Of a stretch of DNA of 64,000 nt, positions 22,001-37,000 are shown one piece after another (the first letter of the stretch is position 1; each line of letters starts with the position of its first letter). The stretch covers positions 5,953,151 through 6,017,150 of the forward strand of contig CM021323.1 of NCBI GenBank assembly GCA_010645155.1, written 5' to 3'. Both the position numbers and the translations under genes were made by a program. The stretch is from Tigriopus japonicus. Taxonomy: Eukaryota; Arthropoda; Copepoda; Harpacticoida; Harpacticidae. The notes under the pieces were generated by a model. That model was not told the DNA's origin, ran no database searches, and saw only the letters and a list, made by a program, of their open reading frames with translations.

Positions 22001-25000
22001 TGCAATATGCACTCTAAATTCGTTCGTGCTTCATTTTTTCATTTACACCATATTCAAAATCTGTATGTAGCTACTTTTACGATCGTGTAATGGGCGGAAA
22101 CATCCTGACTCGCGGGTTCTAGAGGAGGTAAAGTAGATTTCGAATTTGAAGATCATTCAAATGAACTTTCCCCGAACTCAACTTCCTGAATCTAGTGCAT
22201 GCCCTTCTAGAGCACTTCTTTATGCCCACCAGTCATTGGCTCGCCCGTTTGTCTGTCTTGGTTGATTGTGGTTGTCAGAAAGTGAGTTTATTTGCTCAAT
22301 CTATTTCTACTTGTTTCAATGGGGTCCTCCAAGGAAGACGAGATGATGGTAATGATGTTGGAAACTCTTCCGGGCACTTTTCGTGTCCTACAAAAACAAC
22401 CATGCCACGTATTTTTTTTAAGTTTTGCGAGTAATTCGGGACACTGCAATCCAGCCCCATAATGAAGATGTACACAAACTTCAGTTGATAAGCATGAGTT
22501 AGTCAAAACAATCCTCAAAATTCGTCGGACATGCACCCTTATTTACGTTCAAAATTTGCTGCTTGTCCAATTTGCGAGCATCCTACATTCCTAAGATGGA
22601 TCAGATAAGATGGGTGCCCGCATGTTGAATTCACATTCGCTGATTGCCTTACGTCTGGTAATTAAGTTAATACACATAGAAACCAAAAACTAATATTGTA
22701 TTTTTATTTTGTGGAGAGCCTCAGGGTACTGTACTGTATTACGCTTCCTTTGACTTTAGCGAAGACATCTGAAGTGAAGCAACTAGCCGTCCACATCATA
22801 TACAGTTTGATATGCTCGTAAATCACAATAACGTCTATAAGATAGATGTTGTAGATGACAACATTACATTTGTTAGTCAATACCGAAGACCCATGCAAGC
22901 CAAAGAGGAAGGAGAAGCCGCGATTGTCGTCGTACCTTCCACAGATCGAATCGAGTGCAGAGCGAGCTGTTGGAAGGGCGCTCAAGCATTTTTGCCATTT
23001 CAACGCTGGATTCAGAGCTCTATGGAGGTGGAATGGAAAGAAAGAGGATTGGCTCTCGTTCAGTTGGAAGAGGAGCAGAGCCCCGAGTGCATGACGGTGT
23101 AGGCCAAAAGGCGCTTTTTGCTGTTGTCTTTTGGTTTCAAATCGAGTGTTTGACGATTTCGGATCCAACGAGCTTTTGATGATATTGTTGATGTGTCAAA
23201 ACCACCAGTGGGTATATTATGAAAACTCGTGAAAATTGTTCCAAGTCTGTTTTTCGTCGCGAGTGCCAGGATTCGGAGAGAATCCCTCGATTACCAAGAC
23301 AACAAGGAAGAGCTGGAATAATACCTCCTTCTCGTACCTGACTCGAGAATTAGTCACTGAGAGCAAAGCCGACGGCCGACCAACTCAACTTCCAGCTCGC
23401 TTTCGAGCCAACGAAAAGTGGAACTAGCAACCTTTGCAGGAAGAAAAAAAGGCCGTGCTTTTCTTTTTGGTGACATGTCAACCGCTGAAACCGCTTGGAC
23501 CACCTCAGGTTGCACTTAAGGTTGACGAACTCTCTATTATTAGACGAGGTTGCTGGCTCGTGCCCCTTCATTCATAGTGTGCAATATTTCTCTCGGGGAA
23601 AGAAACAAAGAAGACATGACTGGTTCCATTCGTGCTGGCTGACTTGAGGGAAATCGGGATTTAGTGTCTGTTTGTGAGTGGCTTGCATTTGAAAATCGCT
23701 AACCATCCTTTGCGACCTCGTCTCTCTCTCTCTCCATCCCGACATGAATGGATAGATTGTTCTCATTGGTCTGATCGGATTGGCTCTTTCCAAAGCAACC
23801 AACAGGAAATCCCTACATTACTCAAGTTCATCGAGTTTGGGAAACATTGTTTACCTCCTAAATCATGAGTATGTTCCCCATGTAATTCGTGGCGAAGGGG
23901 AGTTCCGCTGTCGGAAGCTTGAAAGGGGAAAGATTTCGTGAAGTGAAAATATTCATGACCTGCTGCTAACTTGATTGGCAGTCCCTTAATGGGGAAATAA
24001 AAAATTAGGTCAAACAAGATAGATAATATTCACGTTCCTGAAAATTTCGGCTATTGTTTGACCAATCTCCCTCCCTTCTGTTATAAAAGCAAAGTTCTGT
24101 ATTCGCTTTGAAACACTTGTGTTTCGAATCTACTACTGTTTCGAGAGGAACAACTTCCAAGTGTGGCTCGATAGAGGCCCTCAAATGCAAAGGAAGCTGA
24201 GACAAAAGAACAAGGTCACGCAATATCAATAATCCAATAGAAAGGAACACCTCGAAAGTAACCAGGCTTGAAAACTTCAGATGTCCCGTGGTGAGGTGAA
24301 GCAAGATATCAAAAAATCACTCGTTGAATCGAGCATAACTAAACGAGCAAAGATTTCTTTTAGGGTGTTGCCCCGCAAGAGCTAGAAAATTGATCAACCA
24401 CCATGGAAACTAGATTGATTACCCTTTACATAAACCAGAGCTCGAATAACTCTTTTCTCGGCCCGACTTTCAAAGCTTTCCCTCGTGTGGAAAAGTAAGC
24501 AAGTTTGAAATTTGGCAAGGAGCAAGGTCAATTTCGGGCTCATAAGCAAGGGGTACGTGGTTTTTCTCACCTGCTCAAGCATTTCGAGCAATGCTTAGGA
24601 CCCTTTGAATATCAAGAAGTATATTTTAAGTGCAAGACGATCCGTTGCACGCATGACTTGGGAGTGAAAGTATTTTTTTTTCTTGACTGGTTTCGCCTAA
24701 GCCTTAGGAGAGCACTAGGGATTGTGTGTGTATGCCACAATGGTGTTCAAATGCAAGCTTCTCATTGGAGTTGGTTGTTGAAGGATTTCTTGCTTGAGAG
24801 ATCAAGGAGCAACCACGACTAACAAGAACACCAGCAACAACAACGACAACAACAACAACAGAGTCCAGAATAAGAAGGACGGACGCCGTTCTTTCCAACC
24901 TAGTGGAAATAGCTAAAATAACGAAGACGAAATGAAAAGGCACTCTGGCTTGTTAATTAGACCTTAACATTGGCCAGAGTCAAAATCAGTGAAGAAAAAC

Positions 25001-28000
25001 CGTCTCATGTTAAGCCGAAGAGAGTGAGTGAGTGTGTGCCCTGCTAATCTGGCCTATCTTTTGTGGATGCATTGAGATCCGACTATTGAGAGTGGTGCCA
25101 TTTATGATACTTCAATGGAACTCTCTTACTACCAACTCACAAGATTCGAAAAGAACCAGTGAAGTGTTACCATCGACAAAAATGAGCAACTTCTCGTGCT
25201 TCAAGAACCTTAATTGTTTGAAAAATATTGACAGGTGAGTCAACGGATTCAACTGGTTTTACCCTAATTGACTTAATATGTTGGTTGGTTGCTCAATGCC
25301 AAAATGATTTGAAGGATGCTTCAGCTTGGTGTAAAATTGATGAGACCGATCGCGATCCTGACCTTGACTTTGATACAACGGAGATTTTTTTCGTAGTAAT
25401 CTGCCATTTTCCCACTACAGGCTTACGAAGTTCCACCCTGCAATTAGCCTTTGCTCCAGTTCATCGCATGCTATAAGGATGTATTGAAGGCAATGACGAA
25501 TAAGGCCTTTACCTATACTTGAAATTTTGGCGTGTCGCTATTATCGAAGAACAAAATAGGCCGCTTAGCAAAGCAATGATAGCCATTTTGAACGTTTTAC
25601 CGGATATCTTTCCAACCAGCTTTCTTGGCCCACCGTTATGGTGTACTGTAATATGTGCAAGTGTGGGAAATGTTGCGTGATGACATTCGTTTTGGACAAG
25701 AGGGAAGTAATATCTGCAATCAAGTTTGTCATGACATTCAATAATTTTTGGGGGGATTGAGGGTACATCAGGTGGATAATGCACGATCATGTGAGTGATA
25801 GATTCAATTAATGTGGACGGACCTGGTTATACCAATCTGATAGAGAAGTTAGCCTCAATACATAAGGGATAGGATTTTGCTTAACTTGTGGATGAAAGGG
25901 TGTTTGCTAAGAATCAAACAAACTCAGCAGTGTGCAGTATTTGGATGATGCCGAGTACAGGTTGTAGAAGCCAGTGAAGCGTTCAAAGATCATCATTCTA
26001 AGTAACTGCACTTTTCTTTTTTAACAAGTACGAGTACATTCATCCATTGACTCACTCACTCACTCACTCACTCACTCACTAATGCAAACGGCTTGGTGGC
26101 TGTGAGATGGTTGGTCCTGACGGTTTATACATCGGAGATAGACCTGGAATTCTGGTCAGAAGTTTGCGATCACCTTTGGATTGGAGTGACGGTGTTCGTA
26201 TGTAGCATTTGGATTCGTGGTAGGTTTTAGGAACTATCATTCGTAGCTCGTTGAACATCTTCTATGAATCAGTCAATTGAGGCTGAACTAATTAGCTACG
26301 GTCCTTGGTGTCTCAACACTCTTGTGGTGCTGTGCTAACGACTTGACGTCGGTAAACAGAATTTAAGAACTGAATTGAAGTAAGCGATATTCTCGGACCA
26401 AAATGAGAAGAAGTGGATTGTGTCGAGAGTATCGAAGCGAACATTGTGCTTGTAACATCCCTCAGACTAACCAGTAACTTCACAATTTGATTTATGGCTG
26501 ATAAATGATCGTAAGAAAAAACCATTGTGACAAAATGGTTTAAGCAAAAATTGCGAGATAAAGGGAAAATGCACAAGCGATACTGATGTGTGATCTTTAA
26601 AGCTGTTCCATCTAATGTACTTCCTTCTAATCAATTGAGGCGTTGCTTTTGAGTTGTCAAACCAACAGATTGAAAACAGGAAAAAAACTCAGAAAGCGAC
26701 AATTCCATGACGATTGCTAGTACAATTTGATAAGATTCTTATTTCTTATTAACCCGATGATCCATTTGGGACAAGCGTCTGATTTAGTGGCAAGATTATC
26801 ATTGACCTAGTTTTTGCGACAGGGGTCGGCAATCAGTGGGCTAGTCAACTTGTCCAATTTTGGTGGGCCCGGAGGGAAGCCTCAATTGGTAGACCAACCA
26901 CGGACTCATCGATAGTACTGAACTTGTGGGTCCACATTTCTGTGGGCCTTTAGTATCCGTCAGCCTCTAATTGGTGGAATCTTGATTGGACAAACTTAAA
27001 TTTGCTAGGCGTTAGCCTCAAAAGTTGTTCCCGACCCCTGATAGGTAGGGTTTTCCGGAAACGCCCACTCATGGTTCTAATAATTCAGGAACCTACCATC
27101 TCGGATCGTCACATACTCAATCTATCGCTCAGATCCGAATACTTTCAGATGGGGCAAGTGAAAGAAATTTCATACTTTGGCACTTGGACACACGTGTCCA
27201 AGCATGGAGAAAAAGCTGAGGGAAGTGTCATGCTGATTCATGATATTTGGTACCAGACGAAGATTTCTGCAATGACAAAGGTTTCAATGAACCTTAGCCC
27301 CGACTCTTATTTTTTCAAACCCATGCTATTTTCGCACCGCATTTGAAAACGCTTAGAATACACTTCAACTACTTAAGCTAGTCAGCAATTTCTAGAACAG
27401 CACGTGATACTCATCCTGTTGATTGTTCACGCTTCTACGCTTTTGAATAACCGAGTCGTATGTATGTATGTACATGGTTGGTTGTAGTCTAACTGTGACT
27501 TAGATCTGGAAGTCGTAATATTATTCCTTCCACCCGGTGTTGCCACGTTTTACCACCAGCAAATTGAGGCAAGGGGCCGAAGATGAACAAGAAGGGCAAT
27601 TTTCCTCCCATTTCCTCCACCGTTGTTTGTGTCTCAATTTTCTTGCTTTCCGAACGTACGGACGTGCATTCATTTCTTTACCTCTACTACGATCATCCCC
27701 AATTGCCTAGTTTTTGAATGATTTCAGTACACACTTGACAGGATGACTCATTCACTTGGCCTTAGAGTCTTGAATTTGGCGTTGTGAAAGTCAAGTAGCT
27801 TGATCATGGGCACTCATTGTTCTGGTAAACGGCGGTTTGAACACAGTCGCGGACGTAAATCAAACTTTTCATGGACCATTTAGCTCAGAACAACTCTTTT
27901 TTAATGACGTCGACCATCGCAACAATCTGAACATAGAATATACTTCTGCCAGAAGAGGATGCTCTTGTGCCAAACAATTTAGATATTTAGGTTACCGAGA

Positions 28001-31000
28001 GTGAAAGGACGACGAGGATGCAACGACATCGTGAAACGTAGGATAGACTACATACATCATTGTTCTCATTACAATGGCTTCTTGAAACGCTTGGAAAGAA
28101 GGAAGTCTGATCCCTCGATTTAAGGTTTTTCCAACCAGTTCTCTTTCTCGACGGCAGTTTGTGGGGAAATGAGAATTGAAACGTAATTTTGACAGATGTG
28201 GACTTTGAGACACATTTGAGACTTCATCCGATAGTCGTTCCTCTTCACGTGTAAGAATATACTGCAACAACAGCTGAGAGGCATTCGACGTTCTTCTCTT
28301 ACTGGAACATGACTTGTCAATACCAGGCCAGCTTTTATTTTGTACCCCCTGAAGAATGGCTGGCTGGAAATAACGGGTTTGTGGGATCGATCATGGTGAT
28401 TCCTTCCCCTATCGGGGAATTTCAGGGATGGTAGCATCTTCACTTTTGAATATTTTTTTCCATATGAAAATGATGCACACCGTGGACGGTTGCTCTCTTT
28501 TACTTTGTTTTAAAACCATGATGTAGAAAATAAACTCTATCATGATTCAAGATCCAAACTGAAGCTACACGATGATTGTTACACTTTGTGCAAGGCTACT
28601 CGTAGGTTTTTTTTTAACCCAACTCAAATGAGGTCCTTGTTGAGGAAAGTCGTCGCTGGTGCAGTATTTCCGTAAAGTGATTTCTTTCAGACTTTCACCA
28701 GAACAGCCGGTTGTTGAGCTCTATTGAGGACAAAGCTATTGAGTTCCTCTTTTGTCCTAATCTAATTATCCATATGCTTGAGAGCATCTGTCAAAGTTCT
28801 TCATTCCCAAATTCCAAAACAGTTTGTCTCTTCCTAACAATTACGCTTTTAAAAACACCACGCCCTCATAAATTCTCGATGGACATCTCGATCCGATTTA
28901 CAGCACACCAAATCACCGATTTATTCCACAAAATGATTAGCCCTGAAATTGACGCCCTCTATTGAAAGTTTGATACATTCGTAGAATCCTCACCAAATTG
29001 GATCGATTTGAGTGCGCCGCAATCTGGATTGATCTAGAAATCTAACTACATAGATTCGAAGAATGAGTGCAAGTTCCAAGTCAAAACGTACCAAGTGTCA
29101 GGCATTATTCTAGCGTGACAGTTCTCAGCTTTGATAAATGGCCATCGTCGTCGTCTTTGGAGCACAATTAAATGCTCACGATTAACGAGTGCCAGATCTG
29201 AGTTTTCGCAATTCCACGATCTTTCGATCAACCATTCGTCCGTCCACCATATGTGACCAAAGTACCATCATCCATAATGGTTATGCGGCATCGTTCAACT
29301 AGCTCTTGTGGCTTCAATATCCATGCTAATCAAGTGATAAAAGTTGTATTTGAACTGTCCTTGACTCCTCGAATGTCATGGAACACTTCATCTCTGGTCC
29401 TTGGAAGTAGCCAATGGCCAGCCACATACCAAGGAACGAATAGTACTATTGATTAAACAAACTGGATTCATCTCAATTCGGTTTTTTGTTGCTATACAAT
29501 TTGCCATCAAAGGACAAGGACACGTCTCCCTTGTTTATTGAATGTACCCTCGGTGTTTGTGTCACTGGAATTCATTCAGTTTTGGCACCACTTGCTCAAG
29601 TTTAGGGTTTAATCGTCCATGTCATTGGAAAGTCACAGGTTCTTCCTTCGGATATGTCAACGAGGTCTGATTAGATGACAACGTCAAAGCGCAAATGAAG
29701 CCCTTCAATGTCTTCACTTTGGATATGTAGACAATTGTGACAATGGTCATATCCAAGCTACAAAAACAGCCTTGAGATTGCCAAAAGTTTTAAAGGCTTG
29801 ACTTGAATATGTTGGCCCGTATCAAAACAAACGCCAGAGGAAAAAAAGATACATTTGCCTACTTGTATTCCAAAAAGAATGGTAGAAGGCAATTAATTTG
29901 AATCCATATTGGAAGGTGTCATGTTCAGAAACAGATAGAGAGAGGGAGAGAAAGAGCAGGTGTGCAACCAAAAAGCCACCACCCTCACAACAATCAAGAG
30001 ACATTACGCTAATTATTGCTTGGAAGACTAATTTTGTGATCATTTTTTACAGGGATTGGGTGTATGAGCAAACGGATCCTGAGAAACAAAATAAAGTTTT
30101 GGAACTCATCGAATCCGTCCGACGATGGACTCTCCAAAGCGAAAACAAGTCAGAGCTCATCTACCGCCCCTCGACACGCCCTCAAAATCAACGAGTCCGA
30201 GAGAAGCATCTTAATCAGAACATCAACAACAACAATGTCCTCAAACGGAATGCATCCATGCCAGACACCCGAAACCATCATTGGTATGAGTCTGAAGTGG
30301 GCGTGGATTTGGATAGTGATACCAGCCCTCCTCTTCACATGCGCTCATCCAGCTCTTCCAAAGGCCTTCATGGAGGCTCTTGCTCCAGAAGCTCGTCCAG
30401 TAGTGGAAGCAGGGATACCGTCGATTACGTGGTGGAGAATGCAAAATCATCCCGCAACCACACATTACCCAGGAATTCAAGGCTTGGCAGGTATGATATT
30501 CACGGCTTTGTAAGTCTCAAGAAGAGAAGGAACATGATAACTCGATATCAATTTAACCCCACCGACGTGGATGAAGGAGTCCAGCAAAGGCTAAATCACT
30601 CGAGAATCGATCATAATTTGTCCGAAAAAAATGTCGCTCACTGACGATGAAGCCCTGAGGGTATTCTTCTAGTCGTCCGAGTTGCCTGACTGAGTGTTAA
30701 TGCAGATAAAAACAGAAGTCGATATAGAATGGCAAGAGCGGTCATTAAACCGTGTCTCCTGTCGCCCCATTCAAACTGTAATGGTACCAAATGACTGGGA
30801 CGTCCAACAAGTCTTCTTTGGTTGAGATAAAGGGGGTCAACTTTTGATACAATGAATCACATGGATCAATGTCACGGTAATTGATTTGCATTGCTCCGTT
30901 GTGGGTTTGTAGATCACCCTGTGCATAGGAAATTGGAGGCATTGCATGTAAATTGCTCACAAAAATGTCATAAAGCCCCCGGAGTACTACTGTAAATCAG

Positions 31001-34000
31001 AGCCTGAAGAGATGGACCATTTGTAAGGACTGTAATTAATTGTTTATTGCCTTACGGGGAATGAAGAGGAGTGACAAGAAGATATCCAATTTTGTTATGT
31101 AACGAATAAATGGGAATGCAGTTTTGAATAAAGATGAATGATATTTGCACATCTGTCGGTCCCATTTCAGCCGCCAATTGTCGGAGCCCTCTTTTCCTAC
31201 ACGATATCGAGTGCGGTGCTCGATCAAGGACGCCAATCACAACGTGAATCCCCAAAGGGCTAAGAATATTGGATCGAAAAATCCTGGGGGACCTCAAACT
31301 GGCAATGTTGGAGGAGGAGGTGGAGGAGGTCACTCGCCCACTTTTTCGTTCGTGGAGAGTGCCGACGATTATATGAAACGGAAGCAAGAAAAATTCGACA
31401 AATGGGACAGGTAGGCAAGCACTTGGCCTCATTTCGTTCGACCAGGTCTTCAAAAAGCTGATGTTTGTTTGGCTGGACAATGTTTTGATAGACCTTTTTC
31501 CATGAAGACAAAAAGGTTTCCCAAGATTGATTTGAAAAATACTTTCTACGTTTTAATCGACTCACTCAATGTGCAACCAATGGCTTGGTTTTATCTTCAC
31601 TTATGATCTTTTTATACTGAGAAATTCGGTTTTTGTATAGTTAGATTTCGATTCATTGCGCTTTACAACTAGAAATACTAGCATACTGGTTCGAAGTTCA
31701 GTCGACTTTGAAATACGCATCTCGAGTATTAACCTGATAATGGTATCTTCGCAAGAGTTGCTTTAAAATATGAAACCCTGTTGAAAAGTACATCTATTTC
31801 TCTTCTGTTTGAGCGACTGCAACTTAAATTGTCATGTACATTACCAGATCCGTCATAGTATCTAAGGGATGATAAACAATAAGCTGAACATTTTTTTTCT
31901 AATAAACTACCATCACCAACGAAATGATGGAAGAGAAATCCGAGATTCCGATGCCCTTGTCTTTTAACTTGGCCTTTTTTTCTCGTGACGATGACTTGCA
32001 CCAGTGGTTCATGCTTCTTCGGTGGCAATATGGTCATGAATGTCATCTTCTGTCGCGTCAAAAACCTTTTTGTTGACCATTCGACTCGGTAATTTCGACT
32101 TTCCATCCTTTCCATCGTGGGGTCTTCTGGTCTTTTGATGAGAAGGAAATCAATAGAGAGAGAGAGAGAAAGAAAAAAGTTGAGAAATCCCCTCTCAGAC
32201 GGAGAGGCGCATTTTCAGTCGGCTTCGTCTATCTCTCATTCACTCCCTCCCTCTTTCTATGTATCTATCCATCCATCTCGTACGCATTGCATAACCGTTT
32301 TCTTGGCAATACACAATTAAAATGGTATTCCACTCATATCGTGGTATTTGATCACCTACATTGAAGGTGTGACTGATACGAGATTAGACATATTTTATCC
32401 AGGACTTACGGCCTCGTGTGCACTCTAGGAACTACATACTACATGGTCCTTTTCAAAGCGATCCTCTGAGACTTTGTCATTCAGGGTTTATCGCGACACG
32501 TCCTCTTCGTTTCGCGAGATTCCTCGTCGATTCCAAGTGAAGATTCTCACACTATCAAAAGCCAAGTTAACCACCATATCATTGTCTGACCTTGGCAAAC
32601 ACTTGCAAACTCATGAACCTGTCATTATTGTGCTTGATCCCGTTCAGCAAATACCAATACTATAGTTCACTTTTTGCCTCTTAAATTTGCAGCGATTTTA
32701 CCCGGCGCTACATTTATCGAGACTCGTCGAATGATCGATATCGGGACAGTCCTATTTCCACATCCCAGAATCCCTTACCACCCAAGTATGGAGTCACCCC
32801 CTTTGGCTCAGATGAGAGGAAATCAAGCTCACGATTCGCTGAAAGGTAAGGAATCGAACACGTTTTCAACCAAATTACACTTGCTTCCTTCCTACCTACA
32901 ACATTCAGTAGGTCGGTTCACTTTTGCCATTGAAATTCTTGTGCGAATTCGGGATGATGCCCGGTCATGCTTGCTTGATTCAGTAGTGCTTGAGCTAGCA
33001 GATTCATTGGCGTTGTTGTGGCTATTATTTACGTTGATGAGATGTATCTGTTTGATCTCGCATTTGTTGCTTTCAACGCAACATTTCGAGCAGACCTTTT
33101 TGTTTCATTCGAATCCTCCTCCTTTCCGGGTTCATTCAAAATGGTAAATTTTTACTCCCCACCAGGATTTGAAATTGTTGACTAGGCATTTTTGTCCATC
33201 AATTCGAGGCTACATTCTCGGCTGCATAAAACTAATAATGACCATTATTATTATTATCATTATTCTATTCTCGTCTTGGACTGAACGCGTGAGAGGTAAA
33301 GACTCCATTGAAATGCACCCCGAATTTGGATGTGAAACAAAAGGGAAATTTTCATGGGATTTTCTCTGTTGTCACTTTAATAGCGATGCCCTACTACTAC
33401 ATAGATCAGAGAGCCAGTTAGATAGTGAGTGTGACTGCTAAAGTTGGCGATAAGGCCCCTCCCTGCAATTTATAATCATAAAATTCTAGGTCATCCGTCG
33501 GCTCTCTCGACTAACTGGTTCAAGTGGGATAGCACAATATTTTTGCGTAGATTCGTCTCGCTTGAACGGCCACGTCGACCAAATTCGCATTGGGGCCCCG
33601 AATAAAAAGATGTGCGGTTATTTTGTGCACATCATTTCATTTGACTATGTAAATGTGAGTAAGAATTTGAGGTCTAGCCCACTACACAAAATCTCGATGG
33701 CACCTTATTGTATTGACGAAGGACCCAGAAGACCTTTGAAGGCACCTGAAAGATAAGGTGTGTTTTATGGAAGGCAAGATGTTTCCATTTGACGATCCGT
33801 TCTAATGATAATGTTCCAATAGTTTTAACACTGCACTTGTTCTCTGCTTTCATTTTCATTGAAGCTTAAACACACCTAAAAAGCTTTCATGTTGTTGGGT
33901 GAAGGGCAAAAAAAGCTGGAATAAACTACCGCTAAATGAATATTCTTGATCCTGACTCAGCAATGTGCTGCCTATTTGCAGTTTGTACTTAGATCTGTCA

Positions 34001-37000
34001 TTCGCCATACTCAAGTTGGAATGTCTTTTCCAACAGATTGAAATCTGTTGCATCCTATCATCGTTTTCTCTCGTTTGTTTGTACTCTGATAATGAGTGCT
34101 CAAATCTTTTCATAACACGATGGAATCACGAAATGTAAATGACTTTCATTTCAAAAACACGATTGCCAGACTCGCTAGACCATTCAGTATTCATGGTGGT
34201 ATCAGGTGTGACGGTGTTGAGTTGTTTTTTGCAAATAATCTAAGAGAGTTTTTCACTTTTTGCTAAGTACATATACGACCAATCTTCTCCTTATTATCTA
34301 TTGCTCATCTTGCATAAATCCGCTCATTATGGTGGTAATCTACGACGTTTTCCTGGAAATGGCATGTTAATCGTACCCTGTACTCCTTATTTTTTCGAAA
34401 CTCGACAGAAGTTTTATTGGAGGTTGAGTGAATATTTTTATACTGTCCGTCCGTCAGATTCAAAGAGCTTGTGAAAGTTGTTTATCGTACTTTAGTGCTC
34501 TAAAATCATTTTCCCTTGATTTGTCTATCATCACAGTGGATTCTGAGCTGACCTCGTGACAGTAGCGTCATTTTTCCAGTCTCGAGGGACTCAACCTTAA
34601 TCCCTTGTTTCCTCCTTTACCTCTCTTGACAAGAAAGGAACGATTGTGTTGAGTTTGTACACATGAGTTCCTGTCTACTTGCCCGTAACGAAACTCCCCT
34701 CAGCTGATTCGTGCGTTTCACCTTTGTGTTCATTCACTTATCCTCAGTGGGGAGTGTAAGATCTCCGGGAAGACAGTTAAATTTACAACCAATTTAGTGG
34801 CTCCATTTGTTCATCCTTCTCAGAGTAATAGTTATGAGGAGATTGGTGACGAATTAAGAAAATCAAGTGTTAAGAGGTCTAACGATCAAGCAGAATGGAA
34901 CAAGACACTGGCCGAAGAAATAGCGATGAAACTCCAAGAGAAGAAAGAGAACTCCCCATTAACGAGAGCTCATTTCAAACCTCCCCTCCGGACGAATCCA
35001 CTTTGATAGCCACCTATTTCGATGAAAGGATTCCTATTCCACAAGAAGAGGATGGAGGAAGATTCGGCGGGTTCAGCTTTCGAAAGCTTTGGGCATTCAC
35101 GGGCCCCGGATTTCTTATGAGCATTGCTTATTTGGATCCCGGTAACGTCCAATCTGATCTTCAATCCGGAACAGTTGCTCAATATCGCTTGTTATGGGTC
35201 CTTATGTGGGCGACCTTTCTTGGTTTGCTAATGCAGAGACTGGCTGCAAGAATTGGTGTGGTCACTGGCAAACATTTGGCCGAGATGTGTTACCGTCAAT
35301 ACCCAAAGATTCCCAGGATTCTTTTGTGGATCATGGTGGAGATTGCTATCATCGGTTCTGATATGCAAGAAGTCATTGGAACGGCTATAGCCATTTATCT
35401 TTTGTCAAATAAAGCCATTCCTTTGTGGGGTGGTGTTCTAATCACCGTGGCGGACACCTTTACCTTTTTGGGTTTGGACAAGTACGGCCTCAGAAAGCTG
35501 GAGATCTTCTTCGGCATTCTTATCACTACCATGGCCTTATCGTTTGGCTATGAGTACGTGGTTGTTGCTCCTGATCAGGCCAGTGTTGTGGAAGGTCTCT
35601 TCGTTCCTTGGTGTTCTGGATGTGGGAATAAGGAGCTGTTGCAAGCTGTTGGAGTGATTGGAGCCATCATCATGCCCCATAATCTATATTTGCATTCCGC
35701 TTTGGTCAAATCCAGGGAAGTGGATCGTCGCAAACCAAGTGCTGTTCGTGAAGCCAACTACTATTTCTTCATTGAATCCATCATCGCCCTCTTCGTGTCG
35801 TTTCTCATCAATGTGTTTGTGGTCAGCGTCTTTGCTGAAGGACTCTACGGCAAAACCAATGCCGAAGTCCACGACATTTGCTCTTTGGTGAATAACACTC
35901 ATGCGGATGTATTTCCCTCCAACAACAAAACTGTAGAGGCGGATATTTACAAGGGAGGGGTGTTTCTCGGATGTGAATTTGGCATTGCCGCCATGTACAT
36001 TTGGGCTATCGGCATATTGGCTGCTGGCCAATCCAGTACGATGACCGGCACCTACGCCGGTCAATTTGCCATGGAAGGATTCCTGAACCTCAAATGGAAG
36101 CGTTGGCAACGAGTCCTCTTGACAAGGACCGTCGCCATTCTTCCCGCTTTCTTTGTGGCCTTTTATGAAAAGATTGACGATATGTCAAAAATGAACGACC
36201 TTCTCAATTGTCTGATGAGCCTTCAGCTCCCTTTTGCTCTTATCCCGACAATCGCCTTCAGTGCCAATAGAAAATTAATGGGCGAGTTTGCGAACAGTTG
36301 TGCGGCGAATGTTTTTTCGATTTTCGTGTCAACTATTATCATCGGCGTCAACATCTACTTTGTAATGGACTACGTCACCAACCTCGGAATAACCAACGCT
36401 GCCTTCATTATAGCTGTAATTGTCTACGGAGTACTTTATTTAATATTTTGTGCTTACCTAACCATTGACATGACCTTAAATATGGGAAATGGAGGCTTCC
36501 TTCTCAGCCGATTTCCTAGCCTCCGGTCATACTTCAGTGCCGACTTCGATTATGAGGACCTGGCCGAATTTACCGAGTAATTAAGACCAAAAATAAACCA
36601 GACACTCTCATAAAGTATATAATGATGTAATATAATGTGTTTTATTCTTCGATATTTGCTGAATATTTGTCGTATGATCTTTTTCTTAGTTGCATCATTT
36701 GTATTCTTGATTGAGGGCTCTTCCAATAACCAACCTCCTGACTTCACTTGTCCCTGCCCCAATCTCATAGAGCTTGGCATCCCTGAGGAATCGGCCGGTG
36801 GGGTAATCATTGATATAACCATTGCCTCCTAAGATTTGAATGGCATCCAAGGCCACTTGTGTAGCCCTCTCAGCACAGTAAAGGATCACTCCAGCGCAAT
36901 CCTTGTTATTAAAATGACCCAAGTCAGCTGCGCGCGCACAGCTATAGAGGTAGCTCCGGCTAGCATTGAGGGAAGTGTACATATCGGCCATCTTGCCTTG

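Larger units (their letters stand above)
18336..30052 (+). other. 11.7-kb intron of the ankyrin gene
   Basis: The join of 18335 (codon AG) to 30053 (G) gives NGRTPR-DWVYEQ in frame and extends the last ankyrin repeat. I find no convincing coding region inside; the longest open frame (22704-23168, minus) shows no family features. It holds a hAT-like element at 26820-27040 and several microsatellites. Large first-half introns often carry regulatory sequence, but none is recognisable from sequence alone. Confidence 0.75.

Noticed and set aside
22704..23168. 154-aa minus-strand open frame in the 11.7-kb intron
   Set aside because: No domain, no convincing codon pattern, and overlapping frames on the other strand of similar length.
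32485..32536. Possible extra exon of the ankyrin gene ([10 protein letters not shown]...), with good acceptor and GT donor
   Set aside because: It is 52 nt and would end in phase 0, breaking the frame into the next exon at 32693. Skipping it restores a perfect frame through to the stop. It may be a rare cassette but is not supported.
34740..34765. CAGTGG loop upstream of NRAMP as an iron-responsive element
   Set aside because: The flanking bases do not form the 5-bp upper stem and bulged C needed; no other candidate was seen in the short 3' region.
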